A stretch of DNA of 64,000 bases from Streptomyces sp. Je 1-332 (lineage in GTDB: Bacteria > Actinomycetota > Actinomycetes > Streptomycetales > Streptomycetaceae): assembly GCF_040730185.1 (NCBI RefSeq), contig NZ_CP160402.1:4960001-5024000 (forward strand), written 5' to 3'. Positions 50,880 to 59,761 of this stretch are shown here, one piece after another; the first letter of the stretch is position 1; each line of letters opens with the position of its first letter. The translations under genes were made by a program, and so were the position numbers. A model generated the notes under the pieces. That model saw only the letters and a list, made by a program, of their open reading frames with translations. It was not told the DNA's origin and did not search any database.

Positions 50880-50917
50880 GTGGCCCCTTTCCTGAGGATT
50901 CCCGAGGAGAGTGCGCC

Positions 50918-52561
50918 ATCGACGCGTCCACCAGTCCCGACAAGGACAAGTCCACCGCCAAGGTCTCGACCGGCCCGGATGGCACCGCCGTTGAACTCAC
51001 CGGCATCACCAAGCGTTTCCCGGGCGTCGTGGCCAACCACGACATCCGCCTGACCGTCCGCAAGGGCACCGTGCACGCCCTCGTCGGCGAGAACGGCGCG
51101 GGCAAGTCGACCCTGATGAAGATCCTCTACGGCATGCAGAAGCCGGACGAGGGCACCATCTCCGTCGACGGCACCCAGGTGACCTTCGCCGGCCCCGCCG
51201 ACGCCATCGCGCGTGGCATCGGCATGGTCCACCAGCACTTCATGCTCGCCGACCAGCTCACGGTCCTGGAGAACATCGTTCTCGGCAGCGAGAAGCTGCA
51301 CGGCATCGGCGGCGCCGCCCGCCGCAAGATCGCCGAGATATCCGACCGTTACGGCCTCGGGGTGCGCCCCGACGCCATGGTCGAGGACCTGGGCGTCGCC
51401 GACCGGCAGCGCGTGGAGATCCTCAAGGTCCTCTACCGAGGCGCCACCACGCTGATCCTGGACGAGCCCACGGCCGTGCTCGTGCCGCAGGAGGTCGACG
51501 CGCTCTTCGACAACCTGCGCGAGCTGAAGTCCGAGGGCCTGTCCGTCATCTTCATCTCCCACAAGCTGGGCGAAGTCCTGTCCGTCGCCGACGACATCAC
51601 CGTCATCCGGCGCGGCACCACGGTGGGCACGGCGATCCCGTCCGAGACGACGCCCCGCCAGCTCGCCGAGCTGATGGTCGGCAGCGAGCTGCCCACCCCG
51701 GAGACGGCCGAGTCGACGGTCACCGACCGCGCGATGATCGAGGTCGAGGAGCTCAAGCTGCTCGCCGACGGCGAGTCGGGCCGCGCCCTCCTCGACGACA
51801 TCTCCTTCACCATCCACGAGGGCGAGGTCCTCGGCCTCGCGGGCGTGGAGGGCAACGGCCAGACCGAGCTGATCGACGCGCTCATCGGCCTCAAGCACGC
51901 CGACTCCGGCGTCATCCGCATGGCCGGCAAGGACATCACCGACCTCGCCACCCGCCACCGCCGCGAGCAGGGCGTCGGCTACATCCCCGAGGACCGCCAC
52001 CGCCACGGCCTCCTCCTGGAGTCACCGCTCTGGGAGAACCGCATCCTCGGTCACGTCACCGAGAAGCCCAACTCCCGTGGCAAGGGCGGCTTCTGGCTCG
52101 ACACCAAGGGTGCGCAGGCCGACACCCGGCGCATCGTCGAGCAGTACGACGTCCGCACCCCCGGCATCGACGTCACGGCGGCCTCCCTCTCCGGCGGCAA
52201 CCAGCAGAAGCTGATCGTCGGCCGCGAGATGAGCCACAAGCCCCGCTTCCTGATCGCCGCCCACCCCACCCGTGGTGTGGACGTCGGCGCGCAGGCCCAG
52301 ATCTGGGACCAGATCCGCGAGGCACGGCGCGAAGGGCTCGCGGTGCTCCTCATCTCGGCGGACCTGGACGAGCTGATCGGCCTCTCCGACACCCTCCGCG
52401 TGATCTACCGCGGACGGCTCGTCGCCGACGCCGACCCGGCCACCGTCACGCCGGAGGAGCTCGGCTCGGCCATGACCGGCGCGGCGTCCGGCCACCTCGA
52501 ACACGTAGAAGAAGACCCCGAAGAGGGCTCTGGCGACGCTTCGGAGGACGAGGCCCGATGA
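50918..52561 (+). CDS. nucleoside ABC importer ATPase, apparent ATC start
   Basis: 547 residues. Two ABC domains as in sugar/nucleoside importers of the RbsA/YufO type: first Walker A GENGAGKSTLMKIL and Walker B TLILDEPTAVL; second has a degenerate Walker A (GVEGNGQTELIDAL) and signature SLSGGNQQKLIVGREM. In frame the only upstream starts are GTG 50795 and ATG 50807, both within a terminator stem. ATC 50918 follows GAGGAG with 8-bp spacing, and no ATG, GTG, TTG or CTG suits until inside the first ABC domain. Translation from ATC is inferred. The stop overlaps the permease ATG (ATGA). Confidence 0.85.
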   Translation: MDASTSPDKDKSTAKVSTGPDGTAVELTGITKRFPGVVANHDIRLTVRKGTVHALVGENGAGKSTLMKILYGMQKPDEGTISVDGTQVTFAGPADAIARGIGMVHQHFMLADQLTVLENIVLGSEKLHGIGGAARRKIAEISDRYGLGVRPDAMVEDLGVADRQRVEILKVLYRGATTLILDEPTAVLVPQEVDALFDNLRELKSEGLSVIFISHKLGEVLSVADDITVIRRGTTVGTAIPSETTPRQLAELMVGSELPTPETAESTVTDRAMIEVEELKLLADGESGRALLDDISFTIHEGEVLGLAGVEGNGQTELIDALIGLKHADSGVIRMAGKDITDLATRHRREQGVGYIPEDRHRHGLLLESPLWENRILGHVTEKPNSRGKGGFWLDTKGAQADTRRIVEQYDVRTPGIDVTAASLSGGNQQKLIVGREMSHKPRFLIAAHPTRGVDVGAQAQIWDQIREARREGLAVLLISADLDELIGLSDTLRVIYRGRLVADADPATVTPEELGSAMTGAASGHLEHVEEDPEEGSGDASEDEAR

Positions 52562-53700
52562 AGAAGTTCGACAAGGAGCGCGTGCTCCTCGCGGTGGCCG
52601 GACCGGTCATCGCGCTCGTCGTGGCCGTGGCGCTGACCTCGGTCGTGCTGCTCGCCTCGGGCAAGAACCCGATCGAGCCGTACACCCTGATGCTGGAGCA
52701 GATCAGCTACTCCGACGTCCAGGTCCTGACCATCAACCAGGCCGGGATGTACTACCTGGCGGCGCTCGCGGTGGCCATCGGCTTCCGCATGAACCTGTTC
52801 AACATCGGTGTGGACGGGCAGTACCGCCTCGCCGCGATGACCACCGCCGTGGTCGGCGCGCACATCGCGCTGCCGGCCCCGCTCCAGATCCCGCTCCTGA
52901 TGCTGGTCGCCATGCTCACCGGCGCCTTCTGGGCGGGCATCGCGGGCATCCTGAAGACCACCCGCGGGGTCAGCGAGGTCGTCGCGACGATCATGCTCAA
53001 CGCCATCGCGACGAGCGTCATCGGCTACATGACCCTCACCGACAACTTCGGTGTCCCGGTCGGCAACAACCAGACCACCGGCGAGATGCACAAGTCCGGC
53101 TGGTTCCCCGGCATCAGCATGGGCGAGTCCGGCGAGATCTACGGCTTCGTGATCATCGCCGCGCTCGCGGGCGTCCTGTACTGGGTCGTCCTCAACCGCA
53201 CCCGCTTCGGCTTCGACCTGCGCGCCACCGGCGCCTCCACGTCGGCCGCAGCGGCCTCCGGCGTGAACGCCAAGCGCATGGTGCTCAGCGCCATGCTGAT
53301 CTCCGGCGCGGTCGCGGGCCTCGCGGGCATGCCGATCCTGCTCGGCGACACCCACACCTACAGCCTCAGCTTCCCCGCAGGCCTCGGCTTCACCGGCATC
53401 GGCATCGCGCTGCTCGGCCGCAACAACCCGGTCGGCATCGCGTTCGCCTCGCTGCTCTGGGCCTTCCTCGACAAGGCGTCGCCCGCCCTCGACTACGCGA
53501 CCCCGGTCGCGTACGACAAGGAGATCGCGGTGATCATGCAGGGTCTCATCGTGATCGCGGTCGTCGTCTCCTACGAGGCCGTACGCCGCTGGGGCCTCAA
53601 GCGCCAGCAGCGCCGCGTCGGTGAGGAACTGGCCGCCGCCGCGCGCAAGAACGGCAAGAACGGCACCAACGACACCGTGAAGGAGGTGGCTGCCCGATGA
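52558..53700 (+). CDS. nucleoside ABC importer permease 1
   Basis: 380 residues, ATG overlapping the ATPase stop by four bases. About eight to ten membrane helices; the signature FRMNLFNIGVDGQYRLAAMT and ATGASTSAAAASGVNAKRMV are typical of the BPD_transp_2 (YufP-like) family. Overlaps the next permease (ATGA). A basic cytoplasmic tail ends the protein. Confidence 0.92.
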   Translation: MKKFDKERVLLAVAGPVIALVVAVALTSVVLLASGKNPIEPYTLMLEQISYSDVQVLTINQAGMYYLAALAVAIGFRMNLFNIGVDGQYRLAAMTTAVVGAHIALPAPLQIPLLMLVAMLTGAFWAGIAGILKTTRGVSEVVATIMLNAIATSVIGYMTLTDNFGVPVGNNQTTGEMHKSGWFPGISMGESGEIYGFVIIAALAGVLYWVVLNRTRFGFDLRATGASTSAAAASGVNAKRMVLSAMLISGAVAGLAGMPILLGDTHTYSLSFPAGLGFTGIGIALLGRNNPVGIAFASLLWAFLDKASPALDYATPVAYDKEIAVIMQGLIVIAVVVSYEAVRRWGLKRQQRRVGEELAAAARKNGKNGTNDTVKEVAAR

Positions 53701-54959
53701 GCTCGGCAACCGTAGCCAAGCCCCCGGCCAAGCAGCCCGCGCCGGGCCGCCGCCGCATATCGCTCCCCGTCCTCCTTCTCGTGATCGCGGGCGTCCTCGT
53801 CCTGACGTCCGTGGTCCGGCTGATCACCGACGCGAACGGCATCACCTCCACCGGCCAGATGTCGACCGCGCTGCGGCTCGCCGTGCCGATCGGCCTCGCG
53901 GGCCTCGGCGGTCTGTGGGCCGAGCGCGCGGGCGTGGTCAACATCGGCCTCGAGGGCATGCTGATCCTCGGCACCTGGTTCGGCGCGTTCGCCGGTTACC
54001 AGTGGGGCCCGTGGGTCGGCATCCTGTTCGGCATCCTCGGCGGAGCGCTCGGCGGTCTGCTGCACGCGATCGTCACGGTCACCTTCAACGTCAACCACAT
54101 CGTCTCCGGTGTGGCCCTCAACATCCTCGCCCTGGGCGTCACGCGCTATCTCTCCACCTTCGCCTTCGAGGGCAAGGAGGGCGGCACGTCGAAGCAGTCG
54201 CCGCCGGTGGACTCGCTCGGCGAGTTCTCCGTGCCGGGCCTCTCGAACTGGCTGCAGGACCTGAACGAGAAGCACTGGTTCCTCGTCTCGGACATCGCGG
54301 GCCTGCTCGGCGGCCTGTTCACGAACCTGTCGCCGCTCACCGTCATCGCCATCGCGATGGTGCCGCTGAGCTGGTGGGTCCTGTGGCGCACGTCGTTCGG
54401 TCTGCGCCTGCGCTCCTGCGGCGAGAACCCGGTGGCCGCCGAGTCCCTCGGCGTGAACGTCTACAAGTACAAGTACCTCGCAGTGATCATCTCGGGCGGC
54501 CTCGCAGGCCTGGGCGGCGCGTTCCTGTCGCTCGTCGCCTCGAACATCTACCTGGAGGGCCAGACCGGCGGCCGCGGCTACATCGGCCTCGCCGCCATGA
54601 TCTTCGGCAACTGGATGCCCGGCGGCCTCGCGCTCGGTGCCGGCCTGTTCGGTTACACCGACAGCCTGAAGCTCCGGGGCGGCGGCACGAACGTCCACGC
54701 ACTGCTCCTGCTCCTGGCAATCCTGCTGGTCATCGGCGCGGCGTACCTCGTATGGCGCAAGCGTTACGTCCCCGCGGCGATCACCGCGGCCGTCTCGGCG
54801 CTGATGTTCGCGTGGTACGGCTTGACCGACGAGGTGCCCAACCAGGTCGTCACCGCGACGCCGTACGTCGTCACGCTGCTCGTGCTCTCGCTCTCCGCCC
54901 AGCGGCTGCGGATGCCGAAGGCGGACGGCCAGCCCTACCGAAAGGGACAAGGAACGTGA
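53697..54959 (+). CDS. nucleoside ABC importer permease 2
   Basis: 420 residues. The second BPD_transp_2 subunit (YufQ-like): WAERAGVVNIGLEGMLILGT, LRSCGENPVAAESLGVNVYK and GGLAGLGGAFLSL. Together with permease 1 and the ATPase it forms the importer fed by the BmpA lipoproteins. Four-base overlap with cdd. Confidence 0.92.
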   Translation: MSSATVAKPPAKQPAPGRRRISLPVLLLVIAGVLVLTSVVRLITDANGITSTGQMSTALRLAVPIGLAGLGGLWAERAGVVNIGLEGMLILGTWFGAFAGYQWGPWVGILFGILGGALGGLLHAIVTVTFNVNHIVSGVALNILALGVTRYLSTFAFEGKEGGTSKQSPPVDSLGEFSVPGLSNWLQDLNEKHWFLVSDIAGLLGGLFTNLSPLTVIAIAMVPLSWWVLWRTSFGLRLRSCGENPVAAESLGVNVYKYKYLAVIISGGLAGLGGAFLSLVASNIYLEGQTGGRGYIGLAAMIFGNWMPGGLALGAGLFGYTDSLKLRGGGTNVHALLLLLAILLVIGAAYLVWRKRYVPAAITAAVSALMFAWYGLTDEVPNQVVTATPYVVTLLVLSLSAQRLRMPKADGQPYRKGQGT

Positions 54960-55345
54960 CCGATACCGACTGGGACGCGCTGCGGGATGCTGCGCGGGAG
55001 GCCATGTCCCGTGCGTACGCGCCCTACTCAGGCTTCCCGGTCGGTGCCGCGGCCCTCGTGGACGACGGCCGCACGGTGGCGGGCTGCAACGTCGAGAACG
55101 CGTCGTACGGCCTCGGCCTGTGCGCCGAGTGCGGCCTTGTCTCGCAGCTCCAGCTCACCGGGGGCGGCCGTCTGACGCACTTCACCTGCGTCGACGCCAA
55201 GGGCGAGATCCTGATGCCGTGCGGCCGCTGCCGCCAGCTGCTCTACGAGTTCGGCGGCCCGACGCTCCTGTTGGAGACGGCCGCGGGCATCCGGACGCTG
55301 GAGGACATGCTGCCGGACGCGTTCGGCCCGCAGCACCTGAACTGA
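54956..55345 (+). CDS. cdd: cytidine deaminase
   Basis: 129 residues from GTG 54956 (AAGGA upstream), overlapping the permease stop (GTGA). Zinc-site motifs NVENASYGLGLCAECG (Cys ligand and catalytic Glu in CAE) and PCGRCRQ (two Cys ligands). It converts cytidine and deoxycytidine to uridine and deoxyuridine. Being the last gene of the importer operon, it deaminates the incoming nucleosides. Confidence 0.95.
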   Translation: MTDTDWDALRDAAREAMSRAYAPYSGFPVGAAALVDDGRTVAGCNVENASYGLGLCAECGLVSQLQLTGGGRLTHFTCVDAKGEILMPCGRCRQLLYEFGGPTLLLETAAGIRTLEDMLPDAFGPQHLN

Positions 55346-55349
55346 CGTA

Positions 55350-55386
55350 CGGCCCCTGCCGGTTGCGGTCCGGTCGGCAGGGGCCG
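55350..55386 (+). terminator. terminator of the nucleoside importer operon
   Basis: CGGCCCCTGCCG (55350-55361) pairs with CGGCAGGGGCCG (55375-55386), 12-bp perfect stem, followed by TCTTCATCTC. Confidence 0.8.
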
Positions 55387-55400
55387 TCTTCATCTCGTGG

Positions 55401-55416
55401 CTCTATGCGCGTAGAG
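55401..55416. promoter_or_regulatory. nucleoside-regulon operator 4 (deoA)
   Basis: CTCTATGCGCGTAGAG, a 16-bp palindrome with one mismatched pair, overlaps a -10-like TAGAGT (55412-55417). The deoA start is 63 bp downstream. Confidence 0.8.
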
Positions 55417-55479
55417 TTTCGCGATCACTGTGTTGGACCCGTTGTAGATCATCGTTGTAGGCGCAAGAGGGGTTATGCC

Positions 55480-56757
55480 ATGGACGTCATCTCCGTCATC
55501 CGTACGAAGCGGGACCGCGGCGAGCTGAGCGGCGAGCAGATCGACTGGGTCATCGACGCGTACACGCGCGGCGCGGTGGCCGACGAGCAGATGTCGGCCC
55601 TGGCCATGGCGATCCTGCTGAACGGCATGAACCGCGGCGAGATCGCCCGCTGGACCGCCGCGATGATCGCGAGCGGCGAGCGCATGGACTTCTCGTCCCT
55701 GTCCCGCCCCACCGCCGACAAGCACTCCACGGGGGGCGTCGGCGACAAGATCACGCTGCCGCTCGCCCCGCTGGTCGCGGCGTGCGGCGCGGCGGTCCCG
55801 CAGCTCTCGGGCCGGGGCCTCGGCCACACCGGCGGCACCCTGGACAAGCTGGAGTCCATCCCGGGCTGGAAGGCGCTGCTCTCGAACGAGGAGATGCTCT
55901 CGGTCCTTGACGGCGTGGGCTCGGTGATCTGCGCGGCGGGCGACGGCCTGGCCCCGGCGGACAAGAAGCTGTACGCGCTGCGGGACGTGACGGGCACGGT
56001 GGAGGCGATCCCCCTGATCGCCTCCTCGATCATGTCGAAGAAGATCGCCGAGGGCACGGGTTCGCTGGTCCTGGACGTGAAGGTCGGCACGGGCGCGTTC
56101 ATGAAGACGCTGGAGGACGCGAGGGAACTGGCGTCCACGATGGTGGGCCTCGGCACGGACCACGGCGTACGCACGGTGGCGCTGCTCACGGACATGTCCA
56201 CGCCCCTTGGCCTGACGGCGGGCAACGCCCTTGAGGTCCGCGAGTCGGTGGAGGTCCTCGCGGGCGGCGGCCCGGCGGACGTGGTGGAGCTGACCCTCGC
56301 GCTGGCGCGCGAAATGCTGGACGCGGCGGGCCTGAAGGACGTGGACCCGGCGAAGGCGCTGGCGGACGGCTCGGCGATGGACGTATGGCGCCGGATGATC
56401 TCCGCGCAGGGCGGCGACCCGGACGCGGCCCTCCCGGTGGCCCGGGAGACGCATGTCGTGACGGCGCCGACGTCGGGCGTCCTGACCCGCCTGGACGCGT
56501 ACGACGTGGGCGTCGCCGCGTGGCGCCTGGGCGCGGGCCGCGCGCGCAAGGAGGACGTGGTCCAGGCGGGCGCGGGCGTCGAGCTGCACGCGAAGCCGGG
56601 CGCTCAGGTCCGCGCGGGGGAGCCGTTGATGACCCTGCACACGGATACTCCGGAGCGCTTCGACTACGCCTTGCAGGCGGTGGCCGGTTCCTTCGACATC
56701 GCCCCCGAGGGCACGGGCTTCGCGGCGACGCAGATCGTCCTGGACCGCATCGCCTGA
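55480..56757 (+). CDS. deoA: thymidine (pyrimidine-nucleoside) phosphorylase
   Basis: 425 residues from ATG 55480 with AGAGGGG upstream. MDVISVIRTKRDRGELSGEQ is the typical start; the phosphate/nucleoside site is ADKHSTGGVGDKITLPL and the signature SGRGLGHTGGTLDKLESI follows. It splits thymidine or uridine to base and (deoxy)ribose 1-phosphate. It works with cdd and the importer; own promoter with the shared operator. Confidence 0.95.
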   Translation: MDVISVIRTKRDRGELSGEQIDWVIDAYTRGAVADEQMSALAMAILLNGMNRGEIARWTAAMIASGERMDFSSLSRPTADKHSTGGVGDKITLPLAPLVAACGAAVPQLSGRGLGHTGGTLDKLESIPGWKALLSNEEMLSVLDGVGSVICAAGDGLAPADKKLYALRDVTGTVEAIPLIASSIMSKKIAEGTGSLVLDVKVGTGAFMKTLEDARELASTMVGLGTDHGVRTVALLTDMSTPLGLTAGNALEVRESVEVLAGGGPADVVELTLALAREMLDAAGLKDVDPAKALADGSAMDVWRRMISAQGGDPDAALPVARETHVVTAPTSGVLTRLDAYDVGVAAWRLGAGRARKEDVVQAGAGVELHAKPGAQVRAGEPLMTLHTDTPERFDYALQAVAGSFDIAPEGTGFAATQIVLDRIA

Positions 56758-56764
56758 GCCGGAC

Positions 56765-56960
56765 CTGGGGCTCCGCCCCAGACCCCGCTCCTCAAACGCC
56801 GGAGGGGCTGTTTCCCGCCCACCCACCCGATTACCCCGGAGCTGGCCATTTCCAGCCCGTCCGGCGTTTGAGGACGAACTCGGCGAAGCCGGTGATGACG
56901 GCACCCAAGGCCCCCGCGCCAGAGCGGGTTTTCGGGAAGGGGCGGGGTTGGGGAAGTGCC
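56765..56960. repeat. Streptomyces intergenic repeats after deoA
   Basis: CTCAAACGCCGGAGGGGCTG (56791-56810) is largely the inverse of CAGCCCGTCCGGCGTTTGAG (56853-56872). CTGGGGCTCCGCCCCAG lies ahead of it, and TTTTCGGGAAGGGGCGGGG near 56935 completes the composite. The same set recurs at 60777-60860. It fills the gap before the STAS gene and may act as terminator. Confidence 0.75.
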
Positions 56961-57019
56961 CGCCGCAGGCGAAACGGACCTACCGATGAGTTCCGAGCGC
57001 CCGCACGGTCTCCCCCAAC

Positions 57020-57379
57020 ATGGACGACACACACCGGCCGGAGCTGACGCTGACCGGCACCCTCGACCGAGAGGCCACGCACCGCCTCTGCGAGGAGGCC
57101 CGCGCCACGCTGCGAACGAGCGGCGCGGAAGTCCTCGTATGCGACGTCGCAGACGTAGGCCCACCCGTCCTCTCCGCGATAGACGCCCTGGCCCGCCTGC
57201 AACTCACCGCCCGCCGCGCAGGCGGCCGGATCCGCGTCAGGAACCCGGCCCCGGCCCTGCGCGAGCTACTGCACCTCGTCGGGCTCCCCATTGAGATCGA
57301 GATGGACCGGCAGGCCGAACAGCGGGAACCACCTGGGCGTGTCCAGGAAGCAGTGGAAGCCCGCGATCCGCCCCTCTGA
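57020..57379 (+). CDS. STAS-domain protein (anti-sigma factor antagonist-like)
   Basis: 119 residues (MDDTHRPELTLTGTLDREAT). STAS pattern: VLVCDVADVGPPVLSAIDAL, then RRAGGRIRVRNPAPALRELL and HLVGLPIEI. The residue usually phosphorylated (Ser/Thr in DxSxxxFxDSSG-like loops) may be the Ser of PVLSAID. No convincing RBS. Its last 114 bp overlap the 3' end of the opposing sigma gene, so the two are convergent and antisense. Confidence 0.65.
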   Translation: MDDTHRPELTLTGTLDREATHRLCEEARATLRTSGAEVLVCDVADVGPPVLSAIDALARLQLTARRAGGRIRVRNPAPALRELLHLVGLPIEIEMDRQAEQREPPGRVQEAVEARDPPL

Positions 57380-58273
57380 GATCTCGATGACCTGCACCGC
57401 CCACGGCGCGAACCCGCCCTTCTCGGGGTCGGGCTTGTAGTGGGCGAACCCCGGTGTGCCGTTGACGTCGACCGGGAACAGCCGGCTGCCGGCGCAGGCG
57501 GCGCCCATCGTCGACATGAAGCCGGTGATGTCGGACGTGCCGCGCAGCCAGAGGTCGAACGGGGGCATCGTCATGATGGCGTCTTCGTGCAGCAGGGCCG
57601 TCAGGGCCGCCATGTCATAGCCCTCGAACGCGGCCACGTACCGCTCGAGGAGCTTTTGCTGCTCGTCGTCCAGGGGATCGGACACCGCGGTGTCGTCGGC
57701 GTGCCCCTCGGCCAGCGTCGCCCGCGCCCGCTGCAACGCGCTGTTGACGGAGGCCACCGACGTGTCGAGGAGCTCGGCGGCCTCGCTGGCCTTCCACGCG
57801 AGGACCTCGCGCAGGATCAGCACGGCCCGCTGTCTGGGCGGCAGTTGCTGCAGGGCGGCGACGAAAGCGAGCCGCACGGACTCCTTCGCCACGGCGGCCT
57901 CGGCGGGGTCGCTGACGGAGGGCAGCACGCGCGCGTCCGGCATCGGCTCCAGCCACACGTTGTCCGGGCGGGGAGTGAGCGCGGCCTGGGCCAGCGGCGC
58001 CGCCGCCGTCAGGTCCATGGGCCGGGCGCGGCGGCTGCCGGCGTTCAGCATGTCCAGGCAGACGTTCGTCGCGATGCGGTACAGCCAGGACCTCAGGCTG
58101 GAGCGGCCCTCGAACTTCTCATGGCTCCGCCACGCCCGCACCATCGTGTCCTGCACCGCGTCCTCGGCCTCGAAGGCCGAGCCCAGCATGCGATAGCAGT
58201 ACCCGGTCAGCTCGACCCGGTGCTTCTCCAGCGTGACGTCGAGCTCCGACGTCGTACCTGCGATGTCAGTCAT
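57266..58273 (-). CDS. ECF sigma factor with C-terminal SnoaL-like domain
   Basis: 335 residues. Region 2 (GYCYRMLGSAFEAEDAVQDT, LRSWLYRIATNVCLDMLN), region 4 (LPPRQRAVLILREVLAWKAS, LLDTSVASVNSALQRARATL), then a SnoaL-like domain (LERYVAAFEGYDMAALTALL, VIEISEGRIAGFHCFLDTPR) to the end. This is the SigG/SigJ-type ECF layout, where the extension replaces a separate anti-sigma factor. Confidence 0.88.
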   Translation of the reverse strand: MTDIAGTTSELDVTLEKHRVELTGYCYRMLGSAFEAEDAVQDTMVRAWRSHEKFEGRSSLRSWLYRIATNVCLDMLNAGSRRARPMDLTAAAPLAQAALTPRPDNVWLEPMPDARVLPSVSDPAEAAVAKESVRLAFVAALQQLPPRQRAVLILREVLAWKASEAAELLDTSVASVNSALQRARATLAEGHADDTAVSDPLDDEQQKLLERYVAAFEGYDMAALTALLHEDAIMTMPPFDLWLRGTSDITGFMSTMGAACAGSRLFPVDVNGTPGFAHYKPDPEKGGFAPWAVQVIEISEGRIAGFHCFLDTPRWFPLFGLPVHLDLNGEPDEVQ

Positions 58274-58385
58274 ACCAACCCACCCACCCCTGCGGCTGCC
58301 ACGAAAGTCCCAGCACTTTGGAAGCTACCGCAGCCCACTGACAACGGCCCCCGGAGTGAGAAAACCCGCAGGTGAGAAGGGTGGT

Positions 58386-59699
58386 TCAGTGCGCCGCCAC
58401 GAGCCCCCGCCGCTCCTGACGCGCCCGCCGCTCCTGCACCCGGGCCACGCGCGACCCCCAGACGGTGATGGAGACGACGCCGAGCACCGCGAGCAGCCCC
58501 AGGCCCACCGTCCCGGCCCAGCCCCCCGCGTGGAAGGCGACCGCGCCGAGCGTGCCGCCCGCGCTGGAGCCCAGGTAGTACGCGGACTGGTAGAGCGCCG
58601 AAGCCTGCGCGCGCCCCGCGGTGGCCGTACGGCTCACGGACGAGGAGGCGACCGCGTGCCCCGCGAAGAACCCCGCGGTGATCAGGACGAGCCCGAGCAG
58701 CACCATGACCAGGGAGTCGGAGAGGGAGAGCAGCAGACCCCCAGCCGTCGTGCTCACCGCCAGGTACAGCGCCCCGCGCCTGCCGAGCCGCGCCACCAGC
58801 TTGCCCGCTGCGGCCGACGAGACCGTACCGACGAGGTAGACCAGGAAGATCGAGCCGATGATGCCCTGCGGGAGCGAGAACGGCGCTTCGGTGAGGCGGT
58901 AGCCGATCACGGTGTAGACCGCGCCGAAGACCGTCATGAACAGCGCGCCGATCGCGTACAGGCGGCACAGCAGCGGGTTGGAGAGGTGCGAACGGATCGT
59001 CCTGCCGAGCGCCTTGGGGTTGAGCGAGCCCGCCGTGAAGTGACGCGGCGCGGGCAGCAGCGCGCGGAAGGCGAGTGCGCACAGGACGGCCACGACACCC
59101 ACCACGCCCACGGCCACGCGCCAGCCCCATGCCTGCGCGACCCAGCCGGTGATGATGCGTCCGCTCATGCCGCCGATGGAGTTGCCCGCCACGAACATGC
59201 CGATCGCGGCGACCAGCGCCTTGGGCCGCACCTCTTCCGCGAGGAAGGCCATCGCGGACGCCGGGAGCCCGGCGAGCGCCGCGCCCTGCACGGCGCGCAG
59301 CGCGATGAGCGCGCCGATGGACGGCGCGAAGGGGACGAGGAGACCCACGACGACCGCGACCGTCAGGGAGACCGTCATGAGCGTCCGGCGCCCGAAGCGC
59401 TCGCTGAGCGCGCTCAGGGGCAGGACGAAGAGGGCCAGTGCGCCCGTCGCCGCCGACACCGTCCAGCTCGCGGAGCTCGCGCTGACGCCGAAGTCGGCGG
59501 AGACGAGGGGGAGCAGTGCCTGCGTGGAGTACAGGAGGGCGAAGGTCGCGACGCCGGCGAGGAAGAGGGCGAAGCTCATCCGGCGGTAGCCGGGCCCGCG
59601 GGGCGTGAGCCGGGAGTCGGCTTCGGGAGAGGCATCGGTGGACGACGGGGGAAGGGCGGCCGCGTGGGTGGCGGACGCCCCGCTACTGGCAGGAGGCAT
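58386..59699 (-). CDS. MFS transporter
   Basis: 437 residues with 12 membrane helices after a Ser/Ala-rich N-terminus of about 40 residues. LSERFGRRTLMTVSLTVAVV is the MFS motif A region; the second half starts near LCRLYAIGALFMTVFGAVYT. The YnfM/AraJ-like exporters of this type often pair with a divergent LysR gene, as here. Substrate unknown. Confidence 0.9.
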   Translation of the reverse strand: MPPASSGASATHAAALPPSSTDASPEADSRLTPRGPGYRRMSFALFLAGVATFALLYSTQALLPLVSADFGVSASSASWTVSAATGALALFVLPLSALSERFGRRTLMTVSLTVAVVVGLLVPFAPSIGALIALRAVQGAALAGLPASAMAFLAEEVRPKALVAAIGMFVAGNSIGGMSGRIITGWVAQAWGWRVAVGVVGVVAVLCALAFRALLPAPRHFTAGSLNPKALGRTIRSHLSNPLLCRLYAIGALFMTVFGAVYTVIGYRLTEAPFSLPQGIIGSIFLVYLVGTVSSAAAGKLVARLGRRGALYLAVSTTAGGLLLSLSDSLVMVLLGLVLITAGFFAGHAVASSSVSRTATAGRAQASALYQSAYYLGSSAGGTLGAVAFHAGGWAGTVGLGLLAVLGVVSITVWGSRVARVQERRARQERRGLVAAH

Positions 59700-59761
59700 G
59701 CGTCGAACGTAAGCACCCAGGACTCATCCGTCCAATGCATGAACTGGTCATAATCGTTCCC

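Noticed and set aside
50795..50917. N-terminal extension of the ABC ATPase from GTG 50795 or ATG 50807
   Set aside because: It crosses a terminator hairpin and the operator palindrome, and its codon use is not typical of the coding genes.
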